Source: a virus. Taken from it: a DNA stretch of 26,127 bases. Positions 5,603-14,150 of the stretch are shown piece after piece. The DNA is taken from positions 1-26,127 of IMG/VR virus record IMGVR_UViG_3300023116_000295; one strand, 5' to 3'. The notes under the pieces are model-generated. The model was not told where the DNA came from, made no database searches, and saw only the letters and a program-made list of their open reading frames with translations. Both the position numbers and the translations under genes were made by a program. Positions within the stretch are counted from its first letter, which is position 1, and each line of letters opens with the position of its first letter.

Positions 5603-6337
5603 TTATGCTTCAGAATATTCTATGTTATTTTTAATTTCTTTAAATAAACCTTTAGGCTTTCTTTCTTTAACTACATCAAACAATTTTTTTGTACCTCTTT
5701 GATACATAACTAAATTCGTATTTGTTTTTAACCACTGTTCTAATTTCAAAGTAGGTGTAAATTTGTGCAATCTAACTTTGTCATTAAATATTAATTTAGT
5801 ATGTGGTTCTCCTTTAATAAACTCTGCTTCAGAATTTCTTGATTGAAATGCGTATGCTGATGATAAAGCTCTAGGATAATTATGTATATCTAATACTGCT
5901 TCTATGAATCTAACTTCATTAATTTTCGATTCGGTTGCAGCAGATTGTATACCTTCAAGATACATGTTCATTGGTTTTTCACATAAAAATATATATGGAG
6001 TAACTATTTGAAACTGTGCTTTATAAGTACTATACCATTGTTCTCTACCTGTTTCAGTTGTAGTTTCTGTACTCCAAATGTAATTAGGTTGTAAATCTTT
6101 ACTATTTGCTTCAAACTCTACAAACTCATAATCATTTATAACTTGATTATATTTCCATATAGGCTTAATTTTTAAATGATAAGGAGTGGGTAAGTATCTA
6201 ATTCTTTTGTTGTAATCTGCTACAACTGGACAAGGTGCTAATACTTTTTCTTCAAAGGGGTTTTTATACATAGCACTAGGTGCTAACCAATTAGGGTGTA
6301 TGGTCCAATATATATCTGTTCTTTTATTTTTCTGCAT
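5603..6337 (-). CDS. conserved phage hypothetical protein, near tail-fibre genes
   Basis: This encodes a 244-residue soluble protein rich in aromatic residues, with IYWTIHPNW near the N-terminus, then APCPVVADYNKRIRYLPTPY (about residues 35-54). Similar proteins with an IYW start and a CP...DY...Y.L..PY segment are familiar in marine phages close to structural genes; their function is not known. I chose the ATG at 6337 because GGTGGA lies six bases upstream; an ATG at 6343 is also in frame. It overlaps the preceding gene by 14 bp. There are no membrane segments. Confidence 0.6.
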   Translation of the reverse strand: MQKNKRTDIYWTIHPNWLAPSAMYKNPFEEKVLAPCPVVADYNKRIRYLPTPYHLKIKPIWKYNQVINDYEFVEFEANSKDLQPNYIWSTETTTETGREQWYSTYKAQFQIVTPYIFLCEKPMNMYLEGIQSAATESKINEVRFIEAVLDIHNYPRALSSAYAFQSRNSEAEFIKGEPHTKLIFNDKVRLHKFTPTLKLEQWLKTNTNLVMYQRGTKKLFDVVKERKPKGLFKEIKNNIEYSEA

Positions 6338-6740
6338 AATCATTCCACCAAGCAGGTTCGCTAGGTAGAAGTGAAGCAGGTAATAAATTTGTTACACCGT
6401 CTGGACTATCCACCTGAGAACTTAATGTGTTTAAAGTATCTGTCACCCAATCATTATACTGTGTTAAATTTTCAAAGTAATATGTTCCTGTATGCATTTC
6501 AACATTTAATGTAATTTCTTGTTCACCAAGTTCTGCACCAGTTACAGGATTGTACCATTCAGATACTGTTTCTGTATATGAACAAGCAGGTACATCTACA
6601 ACTATTACTGGTAGTTTTTTTTCTCCCTGATATGTGTCTACACTATTATCATTAATGGTGTCGTCATCTGTAAATCCAAAATTTTCTTTCCAATTTCTAT
6701 GATTTTCATCATCTGGATTATAATAAGCTGTTACAGGCAT
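6324..6740 (-). CDS. hypothetical protein downstream of the adhesin
   Basis: This encodes a 138-residue acidic protein. The middle is beta-rich (KLPVIVVDVPACSYTETVSE at about 42-61), with YNPVTGAELGEQEITL next. The C-terminus is helical and Trp-rich. The start has a near-perfect ribosome binding site, AGGAGGTGG, which lies within the last codons of the glycine-rich adhesin, and the ATG overlaps that gene's stop as TAATG. A fibre-assembly chaperone or small tail protein would fit this position, but no motif proves it. Confidence 0.55.
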   Translation of the reverse strand: MPVTAYYNPDDENHRNWKENFGFTDDDTINDNSVDTYQGEKKLPVIVVDVPACSYTETVSEWYNPVTGAELGEQEITLNVEMHTGTYYFENLTQYNDWVTDTLNTLSSQVDSPDGVTNLLPASLLPSEPAWWNDYAEK

Positions 6741-7858
6741 TAGTATCCACCTCCTGTTAATTTACCTCCATTACCTGCTGCAGAACCTGCACTACCTGAA
6801 CCTCCGCCACAAGCACCACCTGCATTAGTAATACTACCATTATTGGTAAATGTTCCTGCACATACTGCAACTAGAATACCTGCACCTGAACCACCACCTC
6901 CACCTGCGTTTAATCTAAAGTGGGAACCAGAACGACCTGCTCTACCGTTAGTAGATAATGTACCACCAGAATTAATTGTAATATTTCCAGTTGCGTAAAT
7001 AACTAATGACGCACCTGTTCCTGTATCTCCTGTATATCCTGTACGGCTATCTGATGAATTACGAGAGTTATTTGTACCACCATCTCCACCCGGATTACCT
7101 GTACCTCCTGAACCACCTGCGTCTGCTGTTGCATATCCATAAAGTGTATAACCAGAGTTACCACCTTTTCCACCTTTACCTGCGTAAGCAGTAGCTGTAG
7201 CACCTGCTGAACCACCACCTTGATAATAATTATAGTAACCAACAGCACCACCACCACCACCACCTGAACCACCAGAAAAAATGTGTCCTGTAGCACCAGA
7301 ACCTTTACCATAAGAACCATGCCTACCCTGTCCACCACCACCTGTTTGTAGTGATGAAGCAGTAGATGAACCATTAGTATGTGCAGCAGCACTACCACTC
7401 ATTGTTATTGTTGTACTTCCTGCAACTTTATTAGCAGATGAATTTAATGCCATAGTTCCTGTACCACTTGAACCTGATTGTCCTTTGTTGTACGTAGAAA
7501 TAGTACCTGCAACTGTAAGGTCACCGTCTACAAATATGTATAAACCATTAGAAGTTGTTGAAGGTGATAATGTAAACCCAGAACTAATTGTTAAGTTACC
7601 TTCTACTCTTGCACAAGCTAACCTACTTGCAACAGCAGATATAGAACCTGCACCCCATGTTTGATTACCACTATAAGCAGTTATCCTGCTATCTCTATTT
7701 GTACCACCTACATTAAAGGTTACATTTTCAGCAGTACTGTATGAAGCAGGTTCATAATTTTTAAGATGCCATAGTAAATCAGCAGAAGTTGATGCACCTT
7801 CATAGGGTGCTTCTCCACCTGCAAGTAGTGATGCTTTAGATAATCCTAAAGGGGACAT
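6740..7858 (-). CDS. glycine-rich tail fibre / adhesin-like protein
   Basis: This encodes 372 residues. Residues 1-125 are an ordinary mixed domain with beta-strands (LTISSGFTLS, LYIFVDGDLTVAGTIST). Residues about 172-262 and 318-372 are extremely Gly-rich (GGGGQG, GGSGGGGGG, KGGKGG, GGSGGTGNPGGDGG, AGGGGGSGAG). Strand-turn repeats such as NITINSGGTLSTNG and GTFTNNGSITNAGG lie between and look like rungs of a parallel beta structure. Gly-rich blocks of this kind occur in phage adhesins, notably the T-even gp38 class where they pack as polyglycine helices at the fibre tip. It lies directly after the tail fibre gene. The start is supported by AGGAG about eight bases upstream. Receptor binding is inferred. 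Confidence 0.7.
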   Translation of the reverse strand: MSPLGLSKASLLAGGEAPYEGASTSADLLWHLKNYEPASYSTAENVTFNVGGTNRDSRITAYSGNQTWGAGSISAVASRLACARVEGNLTISSGFTLSPSTTSNGLYIFVDGDLTVAGTISTYNKGQSGSSGTGTMALNSSANKVAGSTTITMSGSAAAHTNGSSTASSLQTGGGGQGRHGSYGKGSGATGHIFSGGSGGGGGGAVGYYNYYQGGGSAGATATAYAGKGGKGGNSGYTLYGYATADAGGSGGTGNPGGDGGTNNSRNSSDSRTGYTGDTGTGASLVIYATGNITINSGGTLSTNGRAGRSGSHFRLNAGGGGGSGAGILVAVCAGTFTNNGSITNAGGACGGGSGSAGSAAGNGGKLTGGGY

Positions 7859-7867
7859 ATAAAACTC

Positions 7868-8746
7868 CTATCCAAATGCTAATTGTGAAAATACTAAATA
7901 ATCTGTTCCATCATAAAATACTGACACAACATCAATAGCACTAGCATCTGTTGTTAATGTTAGTCCTGCAGCACCCGGTGTTTTAAAAGTTGTAGAGTTT
8001 ATTTGTGTAGGTGCAGTATGACTACCTGTACTTTGTCTAAGTATTACTGTAATAGTTGTACCTGAATCCATATTATTTATAGTCCAAGTAGTAATGTTTC
8101 CATCTAGTGTTATGTCAAAAACATTTCCATCTTCTACATCTAATGTAAGTACGTTACTTGTAAAACTTGTACCTGCACTAGCAGTAGTAGCAACTGTTTC
8201 TTTATAATCTTTAATCTCTCCACCTGTGTGTGCTAACTTACTGTCTATCTGTGTCTGTGCATTAGAACTTAATGTGTTTATATATTGGAACTCTGTGCTT
8301 GTTACAGAACCATCAGCAATCTTTGTAGCATCTACACCGCTTGTCAATGTTGTAGAAATGTCTTGAGTAGAACTATCTATTGTTCCTGTAATTTCACCAG
8401 TTAATGCAACGTCATTTAGTCTGTCATGTAAATCTTCAAACATTTCACCTACTACTGCCATACGGACAGTTGTACCTGTGTCGTGACCAATGTCAGGAGT
8501 GTGCCTACCTTCAACATCTCTTGTTGCTGTTATTTGTAATGTACCTGTATTATGCGAAGTTACGTTAATTACTTCTCTGTTAGTTGCACTATCAGGATTA
8601 ATTACTAAATAATATGGTGCGTTAATATAGTTCGTACCATCTGATGTAGGTAATGCACTAAGTGTTATAGTTGTATCACCACCGGCTACGTTGCCGTCTA
8701 ATGTTGTTTCAAAAAAGTTACTGTATTCAGCTGTTTGTAATGTCAT
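7868..8746 (-). CDS. tail fibre protein
   Basis: This encodes 292 residues. The N-terminal domain (about 1-115) has the pattern common in virion-attached fibre proteins: LDGNVAGGDTTITLSALP, ITATRDVEGRHTPDIGHDTG, then EMFEDLHDRLND. The middle (about 120-175) has the fibre shaft signature DGSVTSTEFQYINTLSSNAQ followed by TQIDSKL. The C-terminal beta-domain (about 185-292) has alternating hydrophobic strands ending VFYDGTDYLVFSQLAFG. It probably trimerises and links the tail to the downstream Gly-rich adhesin. The ATG overlaps the stop of the small upstream gene (TAATG). No enzymatic motif is seen. Confidence 0.8.
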   Translation of the reverse strand: MTLQTAEYSNFFETTLDGNVAGGDTTITLSALPTSDGTNYINAPYYLVINPDSATNREVINVTSHNTGTLQITATRDVEGRHTPDIGHDTGTTVRMAVVGEMFEDLHDRLNDVALTGEITGTIDSSTQDISTTLTSGVDATKIADGSVTSTEFQYINTLSSNAQTQIDSKLAHTGGEIKDYKETVATTASAGTSFTSNVLTLDVEDGNVFDITLDGNITTWTINNMDSGTTITVILRQSTGSHTAPTQINSTTFKTPGAAGLTLTTDASAIDVVSVFYDGTDYLVFSQLAFG

Positions 8747-8925
8747 TAAGCTTTCTTCTCCGTTACTACTGTATCACCAAAACGTGATAATCCAAAACTT
8801 GCTAGACCAATTATAGCAGAATAATTTATGTCGTCTGTAAAATCAATATCTTCATCTATAGGTAAGTTACCAATAGTATCTATATTTAAACCGCCACCTT
8901 CTTTTAATATTGTTAATATACCCAT
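8746..8925 (-). CDS. small hypothetical protein between tail genes
   Basis: This 59-residue acidic protein begins MGILTILKEGGGLNIDTIGN and has a weakly hydrophobic stretch (about 36-49, SAIIGLASFGLSRF), too polar to be called a membrane segment. A TAGGAT ribosome binding site lies upstream of the ATG, and the stop overlaps the fibre start as TAATG, so translation is likely. The function is unknown. Confidence 0.6.
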   Translation of the reverse strand: MGILTILKEGGGLNIDTIGNLPIDEDIDFTDDINYSAIIGLASFGLSRFGDTVVTEKKA

Positions 8926-8948
8926 GTAATTATCCTAGCATTTTTTTC

Positions 8949-10982
8949 TTATGCACCAAATCTTACTTCACCTAATTGACCTACACCAAACACAACCTCG
9001 CTAGATACAGGAGATATAGTAGGTTGTCTTGTACCTCTTACAGTAATAATAGCAAACGTAAAGTCACTACCTATTACTTCGCTACCTGATATAGGATATG
9101 TTACTCTTTCTACTACACCTCTAATAACTTCATTAGGTTGGAATATTTGTAATGTAATAGCATCTCCTTCTAATTCTCTGAGTTTGCTATACAACTTATC
9201 TCCTAAACCTTTTACTAACACAGGTTTTCTTCCGGGTCTTTCAACTCTATCTGATATGTTTATAGGTATTTGTGCTACTACAAGTTCGGGTCTTGCTAAT
9301 GCACGAAACTCTAATGATTTAACTTTAGGTGTATTAATACCTGTTTCTGATTTAAGTATTAGTTTTCCTATAATATATCTTGCAACAGGATTGATTTGTT
9401 TTTCTAAATCACCTGAACCTGAGTTTTGTACTATGGCTTGTAGATATGAACCATTTTCAGGATTATCTAAATCTTCAAACTTGTTACTGTATTTTAGTTC
9501 TACTGATGTATTCTCACCTAAGTTTAATGTAGATACTTTTGCACCAACAAATTGTTTTTCTTCTGCAGTATAAAAGTCTGCTGCTGCAGTAACTACATAT
9601 CCTTCTGAACTATATGTACTTGTTTCTTTGTACATAGCTTCACCTTCTACAGCTATAATAAACTTTGATGTTGAACCATCATTAGCACGTGTTAAACCTA
9701 GCACCTTAGCATTACTAGAACTACCGCTATGGTTTATTTCTAAATCTCTAGCAAATCCTGCAGTTGGTAAATAGTATCTCCAAAGATATGTAGTGTCTTC
9801 ATCTTCTTGTACACCTACATAAATACTATCTCTAGAAACATAAGATGTTTGTGGTGCAGAATTTACAGATGTAACCCATTCTTTTACTAATTGTCTGTTA
9901 GCAAGAACATACAGATTATCAGCTACAACTAACTGTGCTCTGTAAAACCTTCCAATGTTTGATGCTTGTTCTTTTGTACCGAAAAATACAATACCTTCAG
10001 CAGCTGCTACGCTATGTACTTCTTCAAAACCTATTCGTGTTTGACCTTGTAAAACTAATAAACCACTTGTGTCATCTTCTTTAAGTGAATATATATTTCC
10101 ATCAGTAGAAGATACAAGTATCGCTGCACCCGCATCTGTAGCATCAGAGTATGTATGTGTAGGTTCTGTTCTGCTAATGTAAGTAGAAGTAGATAATTCA
10201 GATGACCAACTGTCATCAAAAGGACTTACTTCCCATAAATATGCTGCTTCATCATTGTAACCTGCAACAATTAATCTACCTTTTTCTAACCATATACCAT
10301 TTAATTTAGTTGTTGTATTGGAACTTGTGTTATGTTTTTGCCATTCATCACCTGAATGATTAGCATCGTAATGTATTACTTCGTGATTATTACCACTAGA
10401 ATCAGCTGTTATAAAATATACCGTATTACCAAATGCAACTGCACCTGTAAAATTATAATTAATAGTTAATGCAGTATATGTAGAGTCAGTAACTTCTGCC
10501 CATGTATCACCACCATTACTAGATTTGATTACCGTATTACCATCTGTAACATATAAATCACCATCAGTTGTTCTTGCTATATAATTATTACTGTTAGTAA
10601 AAGAATATTTATTTTCTGTAGTAAATAATAAATGTACATTATAAGCTGTTTCTTCATCTCCATGAAAGACATCTATGTTCTTACTATCCCAAAATCTAGT
10701 AACATCATTAGTTGTACCATTAGCTCTGTGTGCAGTATCTAATCCCTGACCACCACTAAAGTTATTTCTAGAATATATACGACCTAAGTTAGATGTAAAG
10801 TCTTCTGCATTCTGTGCTACGTTAATTCTATTTTGTTGGTTCTCTACATCAGATGATTGTATTACTAATTGCCTACCTTCTTGTGGTCCGGTAGATGTTC
10901 TAAGTAGTAATGTACCTAAACGTAAATTATAACCATACCTTTGTGGGTTCTGAATTAAGTCAGTTGTTGGTATCCTAGGCAT
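8949..10982 (-). CDS. beta-propeller-like tail protein (nozzle or hub candidate)
   Basis: This encodes 677 residues, nearly all beta-strand. Repeated strand-turn units (VTDGNTVIKSSNGGDTWAEV, GAVAFGNTVYFITADSSGNN, LNGIWLEKGRLIVAGYNDE, ILVSSTDGNIYSLKED) suggest a beta-propeller. SSNGGDTW at 154-161 matches the Asp-box/BNR pattern S-x-[DN]-x-G-x-T-W. The C-terminal quarter (about 500-677) looks like a separate beta-domain (KVKSLEFRALARP, VERVTYPISGSEVIG). In short-tailed phages the tail nozzle carries propeller folds, and the gene follows the connector-like gene, so a nozzle/hub role is reasonable. A glycan-binding tail protein is the main alternative. Confidence 0.65.
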   Translation of the reverse strand: MPRIPTTDLIQNPQRYGYNLRLGTLLLRTSTGPQEGRQLVIQSSDVENQQNRINVAQNAEDFTSNLGRIYSRNNFSGGQGLDTAHRANGTTNDVTRFWDSKNIDVFHGDEETAYNVHLLFTTENKYSFTNSNNYIARTTDGDLYVTDGNTVIKSSNGGDTWAEVTDSTYTALTINYNFTGAVAFGNTVYFITADSSGNNHEVIHYDANHSGDEWQKHNTSSNTTTKLNGIWLEKGRLIVAGYNDEAAYLWEVSPFDDSWSSELSTSTYISRTEPTHTYSDATDAGAAILVSSTDGNIYSLKEDDTSGLLVLQGQTRIGFEEVHSVAAAEGIVFFGTKEQASNIGRFYRAQLVVADNLYVLANRQLVKEWVTSVNSAPQTSYVSRDSIYVGVQEDEDTTYLWRYYLPTAGFARDLEINHSGSSSNAKVLGLTRANDGSTSKFIIAVEGEAMYKETSTYSSEGYVVTAAADFYTAEEKQFVGAKVSTLNLGENTSVELKYSNKFEDLDNPENGSYLQAIVQNSGSGDLEKQINPVARYIIGKLILKSETGINTPKVKSLEFRALARPELVVAQIPINISDRVERPGRKPVLVKGLGDKLYSKLRELEGDAITLQIFQPNEVIRGVVERVTYPISGSEVIGSDFTFAIITVRGTRQPTISPVSSEVVFGVGQLGEVRFGA

Positions 10983-10984
10983 GA

Positions 10985-11983
10985 CTAACCCGGATATACA
11001 ATACTATTTATAGTTACAGGTTCAGGGTATCGAGCACGTAAATCTTTTCTAGCTTGTTCTATTAATAAAGCTTTATATTGAAGTAAAGAGTTTCTTATAC
11101 TGCTAGCAGAATTAACAGGAAAACTTTGTACTGCCATTTGTTCTGTAATATAAGATGCTGTTGCACTAGGTATATCTCTAGATGCTATCACTTGTGCAGC
11201 AACACCTGCCATAATTATAGGTTCATACTCTGCTTCTATGCCTATAGATGATAAGGTTGTGTCTTCATCTGTAATAGATTTAAACTTTTTCTTAAATGTT
11301 ACAAATACTTTTTTACCCGGATTAACACCATAAAACTGCAAACCCTTTACAACTAATGGACCTTCAGTATGTGTAACTGTATTCTCATCACCCTCACTAT
11401 CAGTCCATGTAAAACCATTTGGTAAATCAATTAACTCTACTGATACTCCTCTATATTGACTTCCTGTTTCATCAGCATCATTAGCAAATGTAACGTACTG
11501 ACTAATAGCTGCGAGAGGTGCAACTAAGTAGTTGTCATTATTGACTGAGTCTAATACTAGAAAGCCTGCAACTGCTGTTACTTCTTTTGTTTCAGTTGCA
11601 AATATTGTAGGATATAAAGTTTCTATTTGGTCTTTGACTGCATCATATACAGCTTGTCTTGTAAAGAAAGGTTTAATCTTTATTAAATCTCCTATAGCAT
11701 GTGTGGTTGCTGTTGTTCCTCTTACTCCTCTTTCTACTGTAACTGTGTTATCAACAGTATTGATAGACTTACAATACATAAGTTCTTTACCAATTTCTAT
11801 TACAGTACCTGCATCTAATAAATCTTCTTCTTCAATAGATAACAAGTTACCATCAAAAGATATTGTGGTAGTTGTTGTATCTGTTATAGCAGTATCTAAA
11901 TATGTATAACTAATTAAGTTATCAGGTGTTTCTAGATACTCTCTATATACTCTATCTACGAGGTCACCAATGGTTGTACTCAT
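10985..11983 (-). CDS. head-tail connector / adaptor-like virion protein
   Basis: This encodes 332 residues. The N-terminus STTIGDLVDRVYREYLETPDN is typical of phage adaptor-type proteins that contact the portal. A beta-rich insert (about 33-105, with VERGVRGTTATTHAIGD) is followed by a helical/beta core (107-230). The C-terminal helices (about 245-325) include MAGVAAQVIASRDIPSATAS and a long helix LLQYKALLIEQARKDLRARY. Gene order capsid, decoration, this gene, propeller protein fits a connector between head and tail. The assignment rests on context and the terminal helices, not on a diagnostic motif. Confidence 0.55.
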   Translation of the reverse strand: MSTTIGDLVDRVYREYLETPDNLISYTYLDTAITDTTTTTISFDGNLLSIEEEDLLDAGTVIEIGKELMYCKSINTVDNTVTVERGVRGTTATTHAIGDLIKIKPFFTRQAVYDAVKDQIETLYPTIFATETKEVTAVAGFLVLDSVNNDNYLVAPLAAISQYVTFANDADETGSQYRGVSVELIDLPNGFTWTDSEGDENTVTHTEGPLVVKGLQFYGVNPGKKVFVTFKKKFKSITDEDTTLSSIGIEAEYEPIIMAGVAAQVIASRDIPSATASYITEQMAVQSFPVNSASSIRNSLLQYKALLIEQARKDLRARYPEPVTINSIVYPG

Positions 11984-11990
11984 TGTTTAC

Positions 11991-12326
11991 CTAGCTACTT
12001 CTAAATACTAATTTAAATGTTCTATCTGCTGCTTCTGTTCCATTAGAGGTAATTCTTAAAAAACCTGATGATGCAAATGCCCAACCACTAGGGTCAATTC
12101 TTACAACGTCACCTGCTGTAATGTTATACACTACTGCAGTGCCATCTGTTTCTACAACATCATACCAATTAGTACCATCAATACTAAAGTCAAATGTTAA
12201 TTGTGAACCTGTTACTGTAGCAGGACATACAATTGCTGATAAAAGTAAACCATCTGTATTTACTTTTTCGGAATTACTTGCGTCTGCTGAAACGTCTATT
12301 AAACAGCTTTTTACTTTTGTTTTCAT
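11991..12326 (-). CDS. capsid decoration-like beta protein
   Basis: This encodes 111 residues and is a compact beta-sandwich. The order LLLSAIVCPATVTGSQLTFD, FSIDGTNWYDVV, IDPSGWAFASSGFLRI and TFKLVFRSS matches a common phage protein of about 110-130 residues in which 'dG..l..i..P...t...ltf..S.DG..w' is followed by a late 'fLRI.s' strand. Those proteins usually lie near capsid genes and are suspected decoration or head proteins. I chose the ATG at 12326, preceded by AAGG; the longer frame from 12347 runs into the intergenic hairpin. It lies next after the major capsid gene. Confidence 0.6.
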   Translation of the reverse strand: MKTKVKSCLIDVSADASNSEKVNTDGLLLSAIVCPATVTGSQLTFDFSIDGTNWYDVVETDGTAVVYNITAGDVVRIDPSGWAFASSGFLRITSNGTEAADRTFKLVFRSS

Positions 12327-12343
12327 ATCTACCTTACTATAGC

Positions 12344-12384
12344 ACAAGATAAGGGTGGAGGTGGATTTCCACCCTACATCTTGT
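12344..12384 (-). promoter_or_regulatory. hairpin between major capsid and decoration genes
   Basis: In the leftward transcript ACAAGAT-GT-AGGGTGG pairs with CCACCCT-T-ATCTTGT, giving seven plus seven base pairs around a small internal loop, with a 10-nt apical loop. An alternative inner pairing GGTGGA/TCCACC is possible. No T-run follows. It is more likely an mRNA-stabilising, processing or attenuating element that sets the ratio of capsid to downstream products than a full terminator. Confidence 0.6.
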
Positions 12385-12395
12385 TATTAATTTAA

Positions 12396-13493
12396 TTAGG
12401 GAGCTGCTATGTCGCTAATCTTTAAGTGGTAATTTGGAGGACCGAAGTCAAATCCCATTTCCATGTAGATAGCTTTAGCTACTCTTGCATTATCTGCTTG
12501 GTCTACGTCCCTTACGAAAACAGTTCCTTTACCCGGAATGTTTGTAAAGACAGGTGATACATAAGCTAAGTCTACGATATAAGCTGCTGTGTCACCAAGA
12601 ACGTTGCTATCAAGAACCATCATTCCGATAGAACCAAATGGTGTAATAATTGTATCGACATCGATACCACCAACGTTTCTATCTCTTGGAAGGATAGTAC
12701 CTGTTAATGCACCTGAAACTGTAGGGCTTGCCAATTGCTTGTTAAGCTCTAATAAGTTAGCAGATGATACCAAAAGTACAGGTTGTTTCATAGGTGCAGA
12801 TGAGTCATACATGACTTTCAATGCTCCTGCGATACCGTCCCAATGAATCTTTTGGTCTGTTCCGCCTGATGTTTCATCATCAGTATTGTAATAGATGTTT
12901 CCGCCTGTTAATGCGAGGTGTGCATCTAAACCTCTAAATTGCCTGTCGTCTGTACCTGCAAAGTCTGCACCGGTACCATCATTGAATGTACCGTTGATAG
13001 CAAAATACTCAACTTCTTTTGCAATTTGGTCAAGTGCTAATTCCATTTGCTCAGCAAATTCATCAGTAATTGGATTACCTCCGAACAATGCTAATCTACT
13101 TGTTGAAGAATTTTCACCTTCTCCATTTGTTTCGTTATATGCTGCATTATCAAGATTAAATACATTTTGTTGATTGTATGTTGCTAAAGCAGTATATGAC
13201 ATTTTGACACCTTTATGGAAGATTTGAGTTACCTGATTATAGGCAATTCTATCTCTACCAAGATACTCTGTAGGTGCTCCACCTTCAGTTCCTACGTCAG
13301 CTGCAGCTGATACAGTTGCAGAGTCAGCAGTTTGAAACTGAAAGAATGTGGATTGAATGACTTTACCACCACCGGTCATTCCGCCTACAGCAGCTGTGAA
13401 AGGTGTTCTTTGACCACCAACGCGGAACAATTCACCATGAAAGTTATTTATATACTTACTGTAAATAGGGTCCGCTGAACCTAATGCTGCCAT
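12396..13493 (-). CDS. major capsid protein (HK97 fold, SU10-like class)
   Basis: This encodes 365 residues. The N-terminal part has the pattern seen in SU10-type major head proteins: FRVGGQRTPFTAAVGG (about 21-36), STFFQFQTADS, then ADVGTEGGAPTEYLGRDRIA and QIFHKGVKMSYTALATYNQQ. The central domain carries EVEYFAINGTFNDGTG. The C-terminal half has VLLVSSANLLELNKQLASP, a loop with GTILPRDRNVGG, and TPFGSIGMMVLDSNVLGDTA leading to a final strand. A strong AGGAG ribosome binding site, a scaffold-like gene just upstream and codon use somewhat less AT-biased than the neighbours fit a highly expressed shell protein. About 415 copies would be expected for a T=7 shell, though the T number cannot be read here. 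Confidence 0.87.
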   Translation of the reverse strand: MAALGSADPIYSKYINNFHGELFRVGGQRTPFTAAVGGMTGGGKVIQSTFFQFQTADSATVSAAADVGTEGGAPTEYLGRDRIAYNQVTQIFHKGVKMSYTALATYNQQNVFNLDNAAYNETNGEGENSSTSRLALFGGNPITDEFAEQMELALDQIAKEVEYFAINGTFNDGTGADFAGTDDRQFRGLDAHLALTGGNIYYNTDDETSGGTDQKIHWDGIAGALKVMYDSSAPMKQPVLLVSSANLLELNKQLASPTVSGALTGTILPRDRNVGGIDVDTIITPFGSIGMMVLDSNVLGDTAAYIVDLAYVSPVFTNIPGKGTVFVRDVDQADNARVAKAIYMEMGFDFGPPNYHLKISDIAAP

Positions 13494-13521
13494 TATTTTC
13501 TCCTAGTTTGTTATCTTATAC

Positions 13522-13980
13522 TTATTTTTCTCTGTCATTAATTTGTTGAATCAAAGACATTTTTGCACGTATAGCATCTTTAACGCTACCTTCCTGTATA
13601 ACACCACTTAATTGTTCCATGATGTCTTGAGATTCATTTGGATTACTAACAGTATTCAATTGTTGTACTCTTTGCTCTGCCGCTGTTACTTGCTCTACTT
13701 TACTTGCAGGTTGTTCAACAGGTGCTTCACTCACATTTTGGTTTGACACATAATTAAACTCATCTGCAACAAACTTGCTAATTGAATCTTTGTCTATTGG
13801 ACCGTCATAGAGCTTTGTTACAGCTTTACCTAGTCCCTCGTTAGCACTCAATCCCATTTCACTGAGAGTAAGTCCAACAAGTTGTGACTCAGCTTCTTTG
13901 CGTCTGGCTTGTTCTTTTTTCAATTGTTCTCTTAGACCCTTCGGACTATTCTCCTCGTTGTCTATATCTGTATATTCCAT
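13522..13980 (-). CDS. capsid scaffolding protein candidate
   Basis: This is a 152-residue, highly charged helical protein with an N-terminal coiled coil (GLREQLKKEQARRKEAESQL at about 15-34), then LGLSANEGLGKAVTKLYDGP-type helices (about 42-62). A Gln/Val/Glu-rich linker (about 80-110) and C-terminal helices follow. The size, coiled coil, lack of Cys and position immediately before the major capsid gene are typical of phage scaffolds, which guide capsid assembly and leave or are degraded before packaging. No protease domain is seen here. GGAG lies just before the ATG. It is the first gene after the strong promoter and leader. Confidence 0.75.
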   Translation of the reverse strand: MEYTDIDNEENSPKGLREQLKKEQARRKEAESQLVGLTLSEMGLSANEGLGKAVTKLYDGPIDKDSISKFVADEFNYVSNQNVSEAPVEQPASKVEQVTAAEQRVQQLNTVSNPNESQDIMEQLSGVIQEGSVKDAIRAKMSLIQQINDREK

Positions 13981-14144
13981 TTCTTCTCCGTTATCTCTAG
14001 CTATAAACCATTACACAATCAAACGCTAGGTTAAATGATTGGGGTTTTGTTTTTGAACACTACGAATTAAATACACAATAGGACACGTAGGACACCCTAT
14101 CGGATAGTTTGCAGGTCTATTCTCAGCGGACCACGCAACGCAGT
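13981..14144 (-). promoter_or_regulatory. 164-nt untranslated leader of the capsid transcript
   Basis: If the promoter at 14151-14179 starts transcription near 14144, the scaffold mRNA has a leader of about 164 nt. It contains no meaningful reading frame; the only ATG frame before the gene encodes four residues (14011 downward). It holds the tandem TAGGACAC copies, a CTATC/GATAG palindrome, and CTAGC/GCTAG about 25 nt apart near the scaffold start. There is no terminator-like T-run. Confidence 0.5.
14079..14107. repeat. tandem TAGGACAC repeats and adjoining palindrome in the capsid leader
   Basis: TAGGACAC occurs at 14079-14086 and again at 14088-14095, with a 9-bp period. Immediately next to them is CTATCGGATAG (14097-14107), an inverted repeat of CTATC around one base. 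Such an arrangement just downstream of a promoter could be an operator or an RNA-protein site. No binding protein can be named. Confidence 0.5.
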
Positions 14145-14150
14145 TAATCT

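Noticed and set aside
7003-7398. 131-codon minus-strand frame, rich in Val and Gln
   Set aside because: It is the alternate frame of the Gly-rich adhesin repeats (GGT/GGA codons read out of phase); composition is artefactual and the adhesin frame has a proper start site and neighbours.
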